Shown here: positions 10,955-19,285 of the stretch, piece after piece
Layout: every line of letters begins with the position of its first letter
Numbering within the stretch: the stretch's first letter is position 1
Position numbers and translations under genes: made by a program
Origin: JADGHE01 sp035716025
GTDB lineage: Bacteria > Pseudomonadota > Alphaproteobacteria > Rhizobiales > Xanthobacteraceae
DNA: 64,000 nt
Direction of reading: 5' to 3'
Assembly: GCA_035716025.1 (NCBI GenBank)
Contig: DASTKH010000047.1
Span: 1 to 64,000, forward strand
The notes under the pieces: generated by a model
Seen by the model: the letters and a program-made list of their open reading frames with translations, nothing else
Databases searched by the model: none
Told to the model about the DNA's origin: nothing

Positions 10955-11746
10955 ATGCCTAGCACGCACCCAATCGGCGAGCGGCTGCGCGAATGGCGCC
11001 AGCGGCGCCGCCTGAGCCAGCTCGACCTCGCCCTTGAGGCGAACATCTCGGCCCGCCATCTGAGCTTCGTCGAAACGGGCCGTTCCCGACCCTCGCGCGA
11101 GGTGGTCCTCAGATTGGCGGAGCGGCTCGACGTGCCCTTGCGGGAGCGCAACGCGATGCTCGTCGCCGCGGGCTTCGCGCCGGTCTTTGCCGAGCGGCCC
11201 CTCGACGATCGGGCGCTCGCCCCTGCCGCGCAGGCGATCGAGCGCGTGCTTAAGGGCCACGAACCGTTTCCGGCGCTCGCCGTCGACCGGCATTGGACGA
11301 TGGTCAAGGCCAACGCCGCGGTGCCGCGGCTGATCGCCGGCGTCGAGGCGACGCTGCTACAGCCGCCCGTCAATGTGCTGCGACTGAGCCTGCATCCGCA
11401 AGGGCTCGCGCCCCGCATCGCCAACCTCGCGGAGTGGCGCGGCCACTTGCTCGCGCGCTTGCGCCGGCAGGTCGAGCTTTCGGCGGACGCGGTGCTGACC
11501 GACCTGCTGCGCGAGCTTTCCGCCTATCCCGCCCCGCTGAGCCCCCGCGCCCCCGCCGCATCCGACGAGGCCTGCGCCATCGCCGTGCCGCTGCGGCTCG
11601 TCACACCCGCGGGCGTGTTGTCGTTTTTGTCGACCACCACGGTGTTCGGCACGCCGATCGACGTGACGCTCTCCGAACTTGCGCTCGAAGCCTTCTTTCC
11701 GACCGATGAGGCGACCGCCGAGCGCCTGCGCGCGCTTGCGGGGTGA
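10955..11746 (+). CDS. XRE-family transcriptional regulator with MmyB-like ligand domain
   Basis: The product is 263 residues. Residues 8-62 form an XRE helix-turn-helix (IGERLREWRQRRRLSQLDLA...ISARHLSFVETGRSRPS). Residues from about 95 to the end match the PAS-like ligand-binding domain of MmyB-type regulators, with PALAVDRHWTMVKANAA, VNVLRLSLHPQGLAPRI, WRGHLLARLRRQ and the FFPTDEAT end. Regulators of this type usually sit beside the one gene they control. Here that is the divergent four-helix membrane protein, with a perfect palindrome in the 97-nt gap. The ligand is unknown. Confidence 0.88.
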   Translation: MPSTHPIGERLREWRQRRRLSQLDLALEANISARHLSFVETGRSRPSREVVLRLAERLDVPLRERNAMLVAAGFAPVFAERPLDDRALAPAAQAIERVLKGHEPFPALAVDRHWTMVKANAAVPRLIAGVEATLLQPPVNVLRLSLHPQGLAPRIANLAEWRGHLLARLRRQVELSADAVLTDLLRELSAYPAPLSPRAPAASDEACAIAVPLRLVTPAGVLSFLSTTTVFGTPIDVTLSELALEAFFPTDEATAERLRALAG

Positions 11747-11834
11747 GACCGCTCGTCAATTCGCGCAACGGCGCATTGCATCTGTTTCTGTCGGTCAGGC
11801 ACCTCGTAACAGTGGTCGTCTGCACCGAGAATGC

Positions 11835-13121
11835 CTACCGTCCGGGCCCGTAAAGGCCCGGCTGGATGAACGGAGCCGCGGGGTCGAAGCGGTTTTCGAC
11901 GAGAGACAGGCGGCCCATCGCCTGGTTGCGTTCCACGAACGCCTTGCCGACCGCGAGCTGCTCCGGCTCCCAGGCAGCCAGGGCGGCCGGCACGTCGCCC
12001 TGCGCCTTCACCAACAGATCGGCGAGGCGGAAGGCGTCGACGGCCGCCTTCGTGGTCGCGGCGCCGGCATGCGGGCGCGTGACGAAGGCTGCATCGCCAA
12101 CGAGGCAGGCGCGCCCTTTCACCATGCGGGGCACGATCACGTCGTAGAGCGCCTGGATGAACGGCGCGTGCGTCTTCGCCACCACTTCGGCATGCGCGGG
12201 CGGCAGCTCGGCGGCCGCGGCCGCGCGCATCTCCGCCACGAATTGCGGACGCACGCTCCCCGCAGGCAAGGAAATCGGCCGCCGCACGCCGCTGCGATCC
12301 GTCATCAGTTCGTCAAGCGGCGCGTCCGCCGGACGGTTGCGGTACCAGACGAAATTGAAAAGCACCCGCTCCGCTCCGCGTGCCCCGGGATCGGGGATCG
12401 GATAAACGATCATGTGGCTGTAAGGCGGCGTCGCGTAGGTGACCGACTGGGTGAAGATTGCCCGTGCCTCCGCGCTCAGCGCCTCGGCCGGAACAAAGCC
12501 GCGCCACGTGACGTAACCGGCATAGTCGAGTGCAGCTTCCGGCGCGATGAGACCGCGCCCCGTTGAGAGAATGCCGTCCGCGAACACGACGAGATCGAAC
12601 GAGACCCGCGCGCCGCTTGCGAAGATCACCTCCACCTTGTCGCCGCGGTCGGCAAGGCCCGCGCAGCCGGCGTCAAGATGGTAGCGCCGCGCATCGAACG
12701 CCGCCGACAAGGCCCGGTGGAACGTGCCCCAGGAGGTGAACCGACCCGCGATCGCCTGGTCGGAGATGAAGCGGTTGCCGGCGCCGATATGGCGGAACCA
12801 GCGCGTCACGGTCGAGACGCCGGCGAGATCGATGCCCGCGCGCTGTTCGAGCAGCCGCGCCATTTCCGGCACGATGCGCAGCCCCGCACCCTGCGCTTCG
12901 AGCCGGTGCGGAACGCGTTCGAAGATGTCGACCGTGCAGCCGACGCCGCGCAGGGCGATGCCGGCCAGAAGACCGCCAAGCGACCCGCCGACGACGGCGA
13001 CTTTCGGGGCGCGACTTGCGGGAATCAGGGGAACGGCTCCGGAGATCGATCGGTCGGACACACCCAGGCGAAGCACCTTATAAAGATGATTGACGGACAG
13101 TGCGCCGCTCCGCCGAGGCAT
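11835..13121 (-). CDS. FAD-dependent monooxygenase (PHBH-type; dihydroxypyridine hydroxylase-like)
   Basis: The product is up to 428 residues. After about 38 residues of uncertain N-terminus comes the FAD Rossmann motif VAVVGGSLGGLLAG (41-54), with FERV at the end of the second strand. The GD motif GDAAFVTRPHAGAATTKA lies near the C-terminus. The His/Ala-Gly pattern around it and the overall length fit group A flavoprotein hydroxylases acting on aromatic or heteroaromatic rings, closest in pattern to 2,6-dihydroxypyridine 3-hydroxylase. The ATG at 13121 lacks a clear ribosome site; a GTG about 57 nt downstream is an alternative. It is divergent from the TRAP operon, which might import its substrate. 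That link is inference. Confidence 0.82.
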   Translation of the reverse strand: MPRRSGALSVNHLYKVLRLGVSDRSISGAVPLIPASRAPKVAVVGGSLGGLLAGIALRGVGCTVDIFERVPHRLEAQGAGLRIVPEMARLLEQRAGIDLAGVSTVTRWFRHIGAGNRFISDQAIAGRFTSWGTFHRALSAAFDARRYHLDAGCAGLADRGDKVEVIFASGARVSFDLVVFADGILSTGRGLIAPEAALDYAGYVTWRGFVPAEALSAEARAIFTQSVTYATPPYSHMIVYPIPDPGARGAERVLFNFVWYRNRPADAPLDELMTDRSGVRRPISLPAGSVRPQFVAEMRAAAAAELPPAHAEVVAKTHAPFIQALYDVIVPRMVKGRACLVGDAAFVTRPHAGAATTKAAVDAFRLADLLVKAQGDVPAALAAWEPEQLAVGKAFVERNQAMGRLSLVENRFDPAAPFIQPGLYGPGR

Positions 13122-13202
13122 GCGCTGGACGTTGACACGGTGACGAGGCGCCAGCTAGCGTTGCTCCCAACATATCCAATTGTGCGATCCGGCGATGCCG
13201 GG

Positions 13203-13216
13203 TTGTCGCAAGACAA
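13203..13216. promoter_or_regulatory. Small palindrome upstream of the TRAP operon
   Basis: TTGTC-GCAA-GACAA is a perfect inverted repeat with 5-bp arms, 24 nt before the TRAP receptor ATG. The spacing and sequence fit a GntR/FadR-type operator, but no such regulator gene is in the window. Confidence 0.4.
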
Positions 13217-13239
13217 AATTTCACTTGGGGAGAGAAACC

Positions 13240-14322
13240 ATGATCGCGCGCAGCGCATGCGGCCTCCTGGCCGCGGGATTGCTTTTCGCCGCTCCGGCCG
13301 GCGCATGGGCGCAGGCGGTGCCGAGCGACATCCCGTCCATCACGCTCAAGGTTGCCGACACCTTCCCGCCCACCGGCTTCGTGCCCGAGCAGGAAAAGGC
13401 CTGGGCCGAGAGCATCACCAAGAAGACCGGTGGCAAGGTGAAATTCCAGTTCTTCTGGTCCGATTCGCTGTTCAAGCAGGCGGACGCGGCCACCAATCTC
13501 AAGGCCGGGGTCGCCGATCTTGCGCGCGTCGCCTCGACCTACGATCCGGCGAAGACTCAACTCTGGATGACGCTCGACATGCCGTTCAACGCCAAAGACT
13601 ATTGGTGCGGCATGAGCGCATCGGTGATCACCGAACAGGAGGAGCCGAACCTTAAGAAGACCTTTGACGAGCTCGGATTCCTGCCGGTGGTCGGCTATTC
13701 GAGCGGCCACTTCCAGTTCCTTTCCAAGGGGCCGATCAACAAGGTGAGCGAGCTCGCCGGCAAGCGTATCCGCTCCTACGGCGGCGCGCGCATCGGCATG
13801 TACGAACGGCTCGGCATCTCGCCGATCTTCATGCCCTATGCGCAGATCTATGAGGCGGTGGAACGTGGCGTGATCGACGGGGCGGAGGCGACGATCCTGC
13901 TGACGCGCTCGTTCAAGCATTACGAAGTCGCGAAGCACATGATGATCACCAATTCCGGCTTCGTCGCCGCCTCGCCGCTGTCGATCAGCCTGAAGCGCTG
14001 GAACACCTTCCCGGAAAGCCTGAAGAAGATCTTCCGCGAGGCGGCCGTCGAGCACGACCAGCAATGGTCGCGGCGGATGATGGAGCAGGAGAGCGTCGAA
14101 CTGAAGGACTTCCAGGACAAGCACGGCCTCAAGGTCGTCACCTTATCCGACTCGGAAAAGGCGGCGATCGAGAAGGCCGGCAAAGAGGCGCAGGAAGCCT
14201 GGCTCTCCGATATGGACAAGAAGGGCGTGCCCGCGCGCGCGACCTGGACGAAATTCCGCGAACTCAATGAGGCGTGCGAGAAGAAGGTCGCGGCCGAAGG
14301 ATATCCCTGGGCGAAAAAGTGA
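13240..14322 (+). CDS. dctP: TRAP transporter solute-binding protein, DctP family
   Basis: The product is 360 residues. Residues 1-25 are a signal peptide ending in AWA, so it is periplasmic. The mature part has the DctP pattern: a first strand SITLKVADTFPP, then KAWAESITKKTGGKVKFQFFWSDSLFKQ, the conserved selectivity Arg within KRIRSYGG, and the region around YAQIYEAVERGVIDGAE. It delivers a substrate, often an organic acid, to the DctQM membrane unit encoded next. The ATG at 13240 follows GGGGAGAG at ideal distance. The stop is 10 nt before dctQ. The particular ligand cannot be deduced. Confidence 0.92.
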   Translation: MIARSACGLLAAGLLFAAPAGAWAQAVPSDIPSITLKVADTFPPTGFVPEQEKAWAESITKKTGGKVKFQFFWSDSLFKQADAATNLKAGVADLARVASTYDPAKTQLWMTLDMPFNAKDYWCGMSASVITEQEEPNLKKTFDELGFLPVVGYSSGHFQFLSKGPINKVSELAGKRIRSYGGARIGMYERLGISPIFMPYAQIYEAVERGVIDGAEATILLTRSFKHYEVAKHMMITNSGFVAASPLSISLKRWNTFPESLKKIFREAAVEHDQQWSRRMMEQESVELKDFQDKHGLKVVTLSDSEKAAIEKAGKEAQEAWLSDMDKKGVPARATWTKFRELNEACEKKVAAEGYPWAKK

Positions 14323-14332
14323 CGGTCGCGCC

Positions 14333-14860
14333 GTGCGGCAGGCAAACGAGACGCTGGAACGGTTGGCCGAAGCGCTGGCGCTCGCAGGCGGCTTCGTCAT
14401 CGTCGTCCTTATGTTCCTCGAGTCGCTCGACGCGCTCGGCCGCAAGACCTTCGGGGCCTTGCCGGGCGCGCTCGAGTTCAGCGAAGCCCTGATGGTGCCG
14501 GCGGTGTTCCTGCCGCTCATGTTCGTGCAGCTCAAGCGCGAGCACGTGTTCGTCGGGGTCGTAACACTCGGCCTGCCGCTGCGCGTGCAGGCCTTTCTCG
14601 ACGGGGCGGCGGCGCTCATCGGCGTCCTCATCTTCTCCTTCCTGACTTGGCTCGGAATCATCAAGGCGATCGACGCCACATCCGTCTGGGAGTATCGCGT
14701 CGCCATCATCTCGGTGCCGATCTGGCCTTTCCGCTGGATGATTCCGCTCGGGACCGGACTGCTCGTCGTGCAGCTCGTGCTCACCGCCGTGCACGAATTT
14801 GCCCGCGCCTTCGGCGAGGAGGAGCCGCTGCCGGAGGCCGAACCGGTCCCGCCGAGCTAG
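14333..14860 (+). CDS. dctQ: TRAP transporter small permease, DctQ family
   Basis: The product is 175 residues from a GTG start at 14333, the first start codon after the dctP stop that leaves a normal DctQ N-terminus (RQANETLERLAEALALAGG). Four membrane helices are visible at about 13-35, 50-70, 85-107 and 127-150, with the family-typical Glu in LEFSEALM and the segment REHVFVGVV. It is the small membrane subunit that pairs with DctM. Unlike most TRAP operons, 145 nt containing a hairpin separate it from dctM. Confidence 0.88.
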   Translation: MRQANETLERLAEALALAGGFVIVVLMFLESLDALGRKTFGALPGALEFSEALMVPAVFLPLMFVQLKREHVFVGVVTLGLPLRVQAFLDGAAALIGVLIFSFLTWLGIIKAIDATSVWEYRVAIISVPIWPFRWMIPLGTGLLVVQLVLTAVHEFARAFGEEEPLPEAEPVPPS

Positions 14861-14885
14861 GCTCGGCCCGCCGCCGCTTCCTGCC

Positions 14886-14912
14886 GGTCCCACCCCGGGC
14901 ACGGGCGGGACC
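14886..14912. terminator. Hairpin between dctQ and dctM
   Basis: GGTCCC and GGGACC form outer arms and CCCG/CGGG inner arms around a GGCA loop. It lies 25 nt after the dctQ stop, with no T-run. It may stabilise the upstream message or attenuate dctM rather than end transcription. Confidence 0.4.
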
Positions 14913-15005
14913 GATGCCGGAGCGTCCCGAGAGCCGAAGGCCGCCGCCATCGACCCTCTCCCTCATTCGATCCTTCCGACACCGACAGCAGAGCCCGTAC
15001 GCGCC

Positions 15006-16322
15006 ATGGAGAGCTACCAGATCGGACTTCTCGGCTTTGCCGTGCTGCTGTTCTTCATCGCGGCGCGCGTGCCGATCGCCTTCTGTCTCGCGCTCGTCGG
15101 GCTCGGCGGGATGTTCCTGCTGGCCGGACAGGAAGCGACCTTCGCGATGCTGTCGACGCAGCTTTACTCCTCCGTCGCCAACAATGCGCTCACCGCGGTG
15201 CCGCTGTTTCTGCTGATGGGTTATTTCGCCTTTTACGCCGGACTGACCCGCGCTTGCTTCTCGACGGCCCGCATCTGGCTCGCCGGTGCCCCGGGCGGAC
15301 TCGCCATGGCGAGCGTCGCCGCCTGCGCGCTGTTTGGGGCCTGCTCCGGATCGGGGGTCGCGGCCGCGGGGGCGATGGGCCGCGTCGCCATTCCGGAAAT
15401 GCTTCGTTACGGCTATGATCGTAAGCTTGCCTGCGGATCGATCGCCGCTGCGGCGACGCTTGCGGTTCTGATCCCGCCCTCGATCGTGATGGTGGTCTAC
15501 GCCATCATCGTGGAAGCCTCGATCGGACGGCTTCTGATGGCCGGTTATCTGCCCGGCATCCTTTCCGCCGTGATCCTGATGGGCATGATTTATGTGCGGG
15601 TGCGGCACAATCCGGCGCTCGCCCCGGAGGTGCCGTTCAAAGTCACCTGGGAGCAGCGCCTCTCGTCGCTGCGCGACGTCTGGGGCATCACGGTCCTGAT
15701 TCTGCTCGTTCTGGGCGGCATCTATACGGGCTTTGTCACCGCGACGGAGGCGGCCGCGCTGGGCGCACTCGGCGCCCTCATGCTCATGATCATGGCCGGC
15801 CAGTTCACCGTGACCTCGTTCAAGGACGCGATGCTGGAAACCGCCCGCACGACCTCGATGATCTTTCTTCTGCTCGTCGGCGCCTCGATCTTCACCGGTT
15901 TCATGGCGCTGAGCGGCCTGCCGCAGAAGCTTGCGGAGATCATCGTCGAGTCGAACCTCTCGCTCGGCGTCGTGCTGCTGATCATCTGCCTCGTCTACAT
16001 CTTCCTCGGCTGCTTCCTCGATTCGATCTCGATGATGCTGCTGACGTTACCGGTGCTGCTGCCGGTGCTGCACAGCCTGAACGTCAATCTGATCTGGTTC
16101 GGCGTCGTGGTCGTCAAGCTCGTGGAGATCGGCTGTATTACGCCGCCGTTCGGCATCACCGTTTACGTGGTGAAAGGGGTGGTCGGGAACACGATTCCCC
16201 TGGAGGAAGTCTTCCGCGGAATCTGGTGGTTCCTGATCATGGAAATCCTGACCCTCGTGATCCTGATCCTGTTCCCGCAGATCTCGCTCGTGCTGCCCGA
16301 TCTGATGCTCGGGGCGGGGTGA
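15006..16322 (+). CDS. dctM: TRAP transporter large permease, DctM family
   Basis: The product is 438 residues with roughly 12 membrane helices over the whole length, as in DctM/YiaN-type permeases. Family landmarks are ALVGLGGMFLLAGQEA near the N-terminus, LFGACSGSGVAAAGAMGRVAIPEM in the middle, LIPPSIVMVVYAIIVEASIGRL, and GCITPPFGITVYVVKGV near the C-terminus. It carries out sodium-driven substrate import together with DctP and DctQ. The ATG at 15006 is chosen because residues upstream in frame are Pro/Arg-rich and unlike a permease. It is the last gene of the TRAP operon. Confidence 0.93.
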   Translation: MESYQIGLLGFAVLLFFIAARVPIAFCLALVGLGGMFLLAGQEATFAMLSTQLYSSVANNALTAVPLFLLMGYFAFYAGLTRACFSTARIWLAGAPGGLAMASVAACALFGACSGSGVAAAGAMGRVAIPEMLRYGYDRKLACGSIAAAATLAVLIPPSIVMVVYAIIVEASIGRLLMAGYLPGILSAVILMGMIYVRVRHNPALAPEVPFKVTWEQRLSSLRDVWGITVLILLVLGGIYTGFVTATEAAALGALGALMLMIMAGQFTVTSFKDAMLETARTTSMIFLLLVGASIFTGFMALSGLPQKLAEIIVESNLSLGVVLLIICLVYIFLGCFLDSISMMLLTLPVLLPVLHSLNVNLIWFGVVVVKLVEIGCITPPFGITVYVVKGVVGNTIPLEEVFRGIWWFLIMEILTLVILILFPQISLVLPDLMLGAG

Positions 16323-16447
16323 GAGCCGCCCTCGTGCGGCACGCAGCCGCGACGTTTGGCCCGGCGTGTCATTCCGGCACCGCCCTCGCCCCGCGGCGTT
16401 TCCTCTGTCATCGTGGCGTCACGGCGACCGCGCTAAGGGGGAAGGCG

Positions 16448-17584
16448 ATGGAGCTGGCGATTCTCATTCCCGCCGCCTGCTGCGGTGTGCTGAGCCTCAT
16501 CCATTTCGTCACGATCGGCGTCGTGGCGCTCCACCGCAAGGCTGCGCATGCGGGTTCGCCAAACGGCACCCGGCCCGAGGGGATCGTCACGATCATTCGG
16601 CCGGTCTGCGGCCTCGAGAACTACCTCGACGAGACGCTGGCCTCGACCTTCGCGCTCGACTGGGACGACTACGAGATTCTCTTCAGCGTTGCGGGCGCAA
16701 ACGACCCGGCCGTGCCGCTGATCGAAGAACTGATCGCGGGCCACCCGCAGGTGCCGGCGCGACTCATCGTCGGAGGCGAGCCGTTCAGCGGTAATCCCAA
16801 GCTCAACAATCTCGGCGAGGCCTGGCGAGCGGCCCGCGGCGCGTGGATCATCATCGCCGACAGCAACGTGTTGATGCCGCCTGACTGCCTGGATCGCCTT
16901 TTTTCCGCCTGGGACACCAAATCCGGGCTCGTCTGCTCGCCGCCGATCGGCGCCCGGCCGCAAGGCTTCTGGGCGGAAGTCGAATGCGGCTTCCTCAACA
17001 CATATCAGGCGCGATGGCAGCGTTTTGCGAGCCTCGCCGGGTTCGGCTTCGCGCACGGCAAGGCGATGGCGTGGCGACGGGAAACGCTCAACGCCGCCGG
17101 CGGCCTTCGCGCGCTCGCCGCGGAGCCCGCGGAGGACGCCGCGGCGACGAAACTCGTCCGCCGCATGGGCCTCCACGTGCGGCTCATCGATCGACCGTTT
17201 TTGCAGCCGCTCGGGCAGCGCAGGGCAGGGCAGGTCTGGCAGCGCCAGGCGCGCTGGGCGCGGCTGCGCCGCGCGACATTTCCGAGCCTCTTTGCGCTGG
17301 AGTTTCTCAACGGCAGCCTGCCGGCGCTCGCCGCCGCGGGCCTTGCGGCGCATGCGGCGGGGCTTCCTGCCGGACAGGCGGTGGTGGCGCTCGCGGCCCT
17401 GTGGTACGGCGCCGAAGCGTGGCTCGCGCTTGCTGCCGGCTGGCACCTCTCGCGCTGGTCGCCGCTTGCCTGGTGCCTTCGCGATCTCCTGCTTCCGGCC
17501 TTGTGGGTCGCCGCCTGGTCGGGCAACCGCTGTGTCTGGCGCGGCAATGCCGTGAGCCTTGCGACCGGCGCCCGCACGGGCTGA
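16448..17584 (+). CDS. GT21-type glycosyltransferase (ceramide glucosyltransferase/HpnI-like)
   Basis: The product is 378 residues. It has an N-terminal membrane helix (ELAILIPAACCGVLSLIHFVTIGVVAL), a GT-A catalytic domain with VTIIRPVCGLENYLDETL, the DSN of IIIADSNVLMP in place of DxD, and the (Q/R)xxRW motif within WQRQARWARLRR. Two or three C-terminal membrane helices follow. This is the GT21/HpnI architecture, enzymes that glycosylate ceramide, diacylglycerol or, for HpnI, add N-acetylglucosamine to bacteriohopanetetrol. The start has AAGGGGGAAGG upstream. It is followed after 4 nt by an LpxH-like phosphatase, so the pair probably acts on a membrane lipid. The acceptor is not settled. Confidence 0.82.
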   Translation: MELAILIPAACCGVLSLIHFVTIGVVALHRKAAHAGSPNGTRPEGIVTIIRPVCGLENYLDETLASTFALDWDDYEILFSVAGANDPAVPLIEELIAGHPQVPARLIVGGEPFSGNPKLNNLGEAWRAARGAWIIIADSNVLMPPDCLDRLFSAWDTKSGLVCSPPIGARPQGFWAEVECGFLNTYQARWQRFASLAGFGFAHGKAMAWRRETLNAAGGLRALAAEPAEDAAATKLVRRMGLHVRLIDRPFLQPLGQRRAGQVWQRQARWARLRRATFPSLFALEFLNGSLPALAAAGLAAHAAGLPAGQAVVALAALWYGAEAWLALAAGWHLSRWSPLAWCLRDLLLPALWVAAWSGNRCVWRGNAVSLATGARTG

Positions 17585-17588
17585 AGGA

Positions 17589-18431
17589 ATGAACGGCGCA
17601 CCCGCAGACGATCCGGTGAAGACCCCTCCCCGCCGGTTGCGGACGCTCTTCCTCTCGGACCTGCACCTCGGCACCCGGGGCTGTCAGGCCGACAGGCTTG
17701 TCGATTTTCTCCGACATCACCAGGCCGATACGGTTTATCTCGTCGGCGACATCGTCGACGGCTGGGCGCTCAAAGCGAGCTGGTACTGGCCGCAGCCGCA
17801 CAACGACGTGGTGCAGAAGCTGCTGCGCCAGGCGCGCAAGGGAACCCGCATTGTCTACATTCCCGGCAACCACGACGAATTCCTGCGCGATTATTACGGC
17901 ACCCATTTCGGTGGGGTCGAAGTCGTCGAGCGGGCCTTGCACGAGGCCGCGGACGGATGCCGCTATCTCGTCGTCCACGGCGACCTGTTCGACGTCGTGA
18001 TCCGCCACGCGCGCTGGCTCGCGTTGCTCGGCGACAAGGCTTACGACGCCGCGATCTGGCTTAACCGCCACTTCAACCGGCTGCGGCGCGCGCTCGGCCT
18101 GCCCTACTGGTCGCTGTCGCAATGGATCAAGCTCAAGGTGAAGAACGCCGTGAGCTTCATCGGGGCCTTCGAGGCGACGCTTGCGGCGGAGGCACGACGG
18201 CACGGCGCGGACGGCGTGATCTGCGGGCACATTCACCATGCCGTCATCCGCGATCTTTCCGGCCTACGCTATGTCAATTGCGGCGACTGGGTGGAGAGCT
18301 GCACGGCCATTGCCGAACATTTCGACGGGCGTTTCGAGCTGATTCGCTGGACGCGCGCGGAGCCGGCGCGCGCGCCGCGTCGCCTGCTTTCGCGGATGGG
18401 CGACCGGCCGGGCCAGCGCGAAGCGGCTTGA
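17589..18431 (+). CDS. LpxH-like metallophosphoesterase (UDP-diacylglucosamine diphosphatase family)
   Basis: The product is 280 residues with a complete calcineurin-like metal site: LFLSDLHLG (D-x-H), VGDIVDGW (GD), IPGNHDEF (GNHD), VVHGDLFD and ICGHIHHA (GHxH). The order and spacing fit the UDP-2,3-diacylglucosamine diphosphatase/LpxH-like family acting on phospho-sugars or lipids at the membrane face. Residues between GDLFD and the last motif include a helical RHFNRLRRALGL insert seen in this branch. The ATG at 17589 is preceded by GAAGGA and starts 4 nt after the GT21 stop, so the two genes are one operon. Confidence 0.85.
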   Translation: MNGAPADDPVKTPPRRLRTLFLSDLHLGTRGCQADRLVDFLRHHQADTVYLVGDIVDGWALKASWYWPQPHNDVVQKLLRQARKGTRIVYIPGNHDEFLRDYYGTHFGGVEVVERALHEAADGCRYLVVHGDLFDVVIRHARWLALLGDKAYDAAIWLNRHFNRLRRALGLPYWSLSQWIKLKVKNAVSFIGAFEATLAAEARRHGADGVICGHIHHAVIRDLSGLRYVNCGDWVESCTAIAEHFDGRFELIRWTRAEPARAPRRLLSRMGDRPGQREAA

Positions 18432-18475
18432 GCGGCGCCGGCTCTCTTTTGAAAGAATCCGCAACCCCCGCGGCT

Positions 18476-19132
18476 TTACGTGTCGGCGCCTGAGGTCGCG
18501 ACATAAGGTGCAATCGGCAGCAGCACCTTTCCGTTTCGGATCGGCACGCAGTCCGGCGGGAAGTCCTGACGGAAACGACCGCCGAGCTCGCCGATGCGGC
18601 CGAGGAATCGGTCGAGGTGCGTCATCGCGCCGGTCGGCAAGTCGTGCAGAACCAGAAGCGTCCAGGCTCGCCTGCGGCAATCCCCGATCGCCCGTTCGAC
18701 CCAGCCCTCAGGGTCCTTCCAATCGCCCGGCACGGCATTCCAAAGCACGCAAGTGTAGGCCCCCTGCACCAGGTGCTCCACTGCGGACGGGCTGAGGAGG
18801 CGATTGTCGAGGTGCCCACCGCCTCCGTAGGGGCGGAACAACCTGTCGGGATGCGCGAGCGCGCCGATTAGCTCCTGGGTACGCGCGATCTCGCGTGCAG
18901 GCCCCTTTGCATCCTGTTCGCCGAGTGGGACGGAATGGGCAAACGTGTGATTGCCCACCCAATGCCCTTCGTCGTGTGCGTGGGCAGCGACGGCGCGCAG
19001 GGCGGGATCGAGCAATTTTCTGCCGATGACGAAGAAAGTGGCGGCAATTCCGTGACGTCGCAACGTCCGCAGGACGGTGGGCGTCGTCCCCGCGTCGGGG
19101 CCGTTGTCGAAAGTGAGCGATACGTCGAACAT
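18476..19132 (-). CDS. NodB-type polysaccharide deacetylase with FDNGP variant motif
   Basis: The product is 218 residues from the ATG at 19132; a GTG at 19156 would add eight. The NodB fold begins at once with VSLTFDNGPDAG, where the usual TFDDGP has Asn for the metal-binding Asp. The His pair is intact in WVGNHTFAHS, and FRPYGGG and LVLHDLPTG correspond to later motifs. No signal peptide is seen, suggesting a cytoplasmic location. This FDNGP branch occurs in other proteobacteria and might act on small amidated sugars or bind metal differently. It diverges from the dioxygenase operon and converges on the phosphatase gene. Confidence 0.82.
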   Translation of the reverse strand: MFDVSLTFDNGPDAGTTPTVLRTLRRHGIAATFFVIGRKLLDPALRAVAAHAHDEGHWVGNHTFAHSVPLGEQDAKGPAREIARTQELIGALAHPDRLFRPYGGGGHLDNRLLSPSAVEHLVQGAYTCVLWNAVPGDWKDPEGWVERAIGDCRRRAWTLLVLHDLPTGAMTHLDRFLGRIGELGGRFRQDFPPDCVPIRNGKVLLPIAPYVATSGADT

Positions 19133-19285
19133 CTGGCAACCCAATTCGGAGAACACGACCTAAGCGACATTTGCTTGACGGACAAGTTCGGCCTGCGCAC
19201 GATCATTCGCGAACGGCCGCTTGTGCGGCATGCGCGAGGCGCGCGCCGCATGTCCGATCCGCCACGCGCCAGGGGGTCTCGAGCG

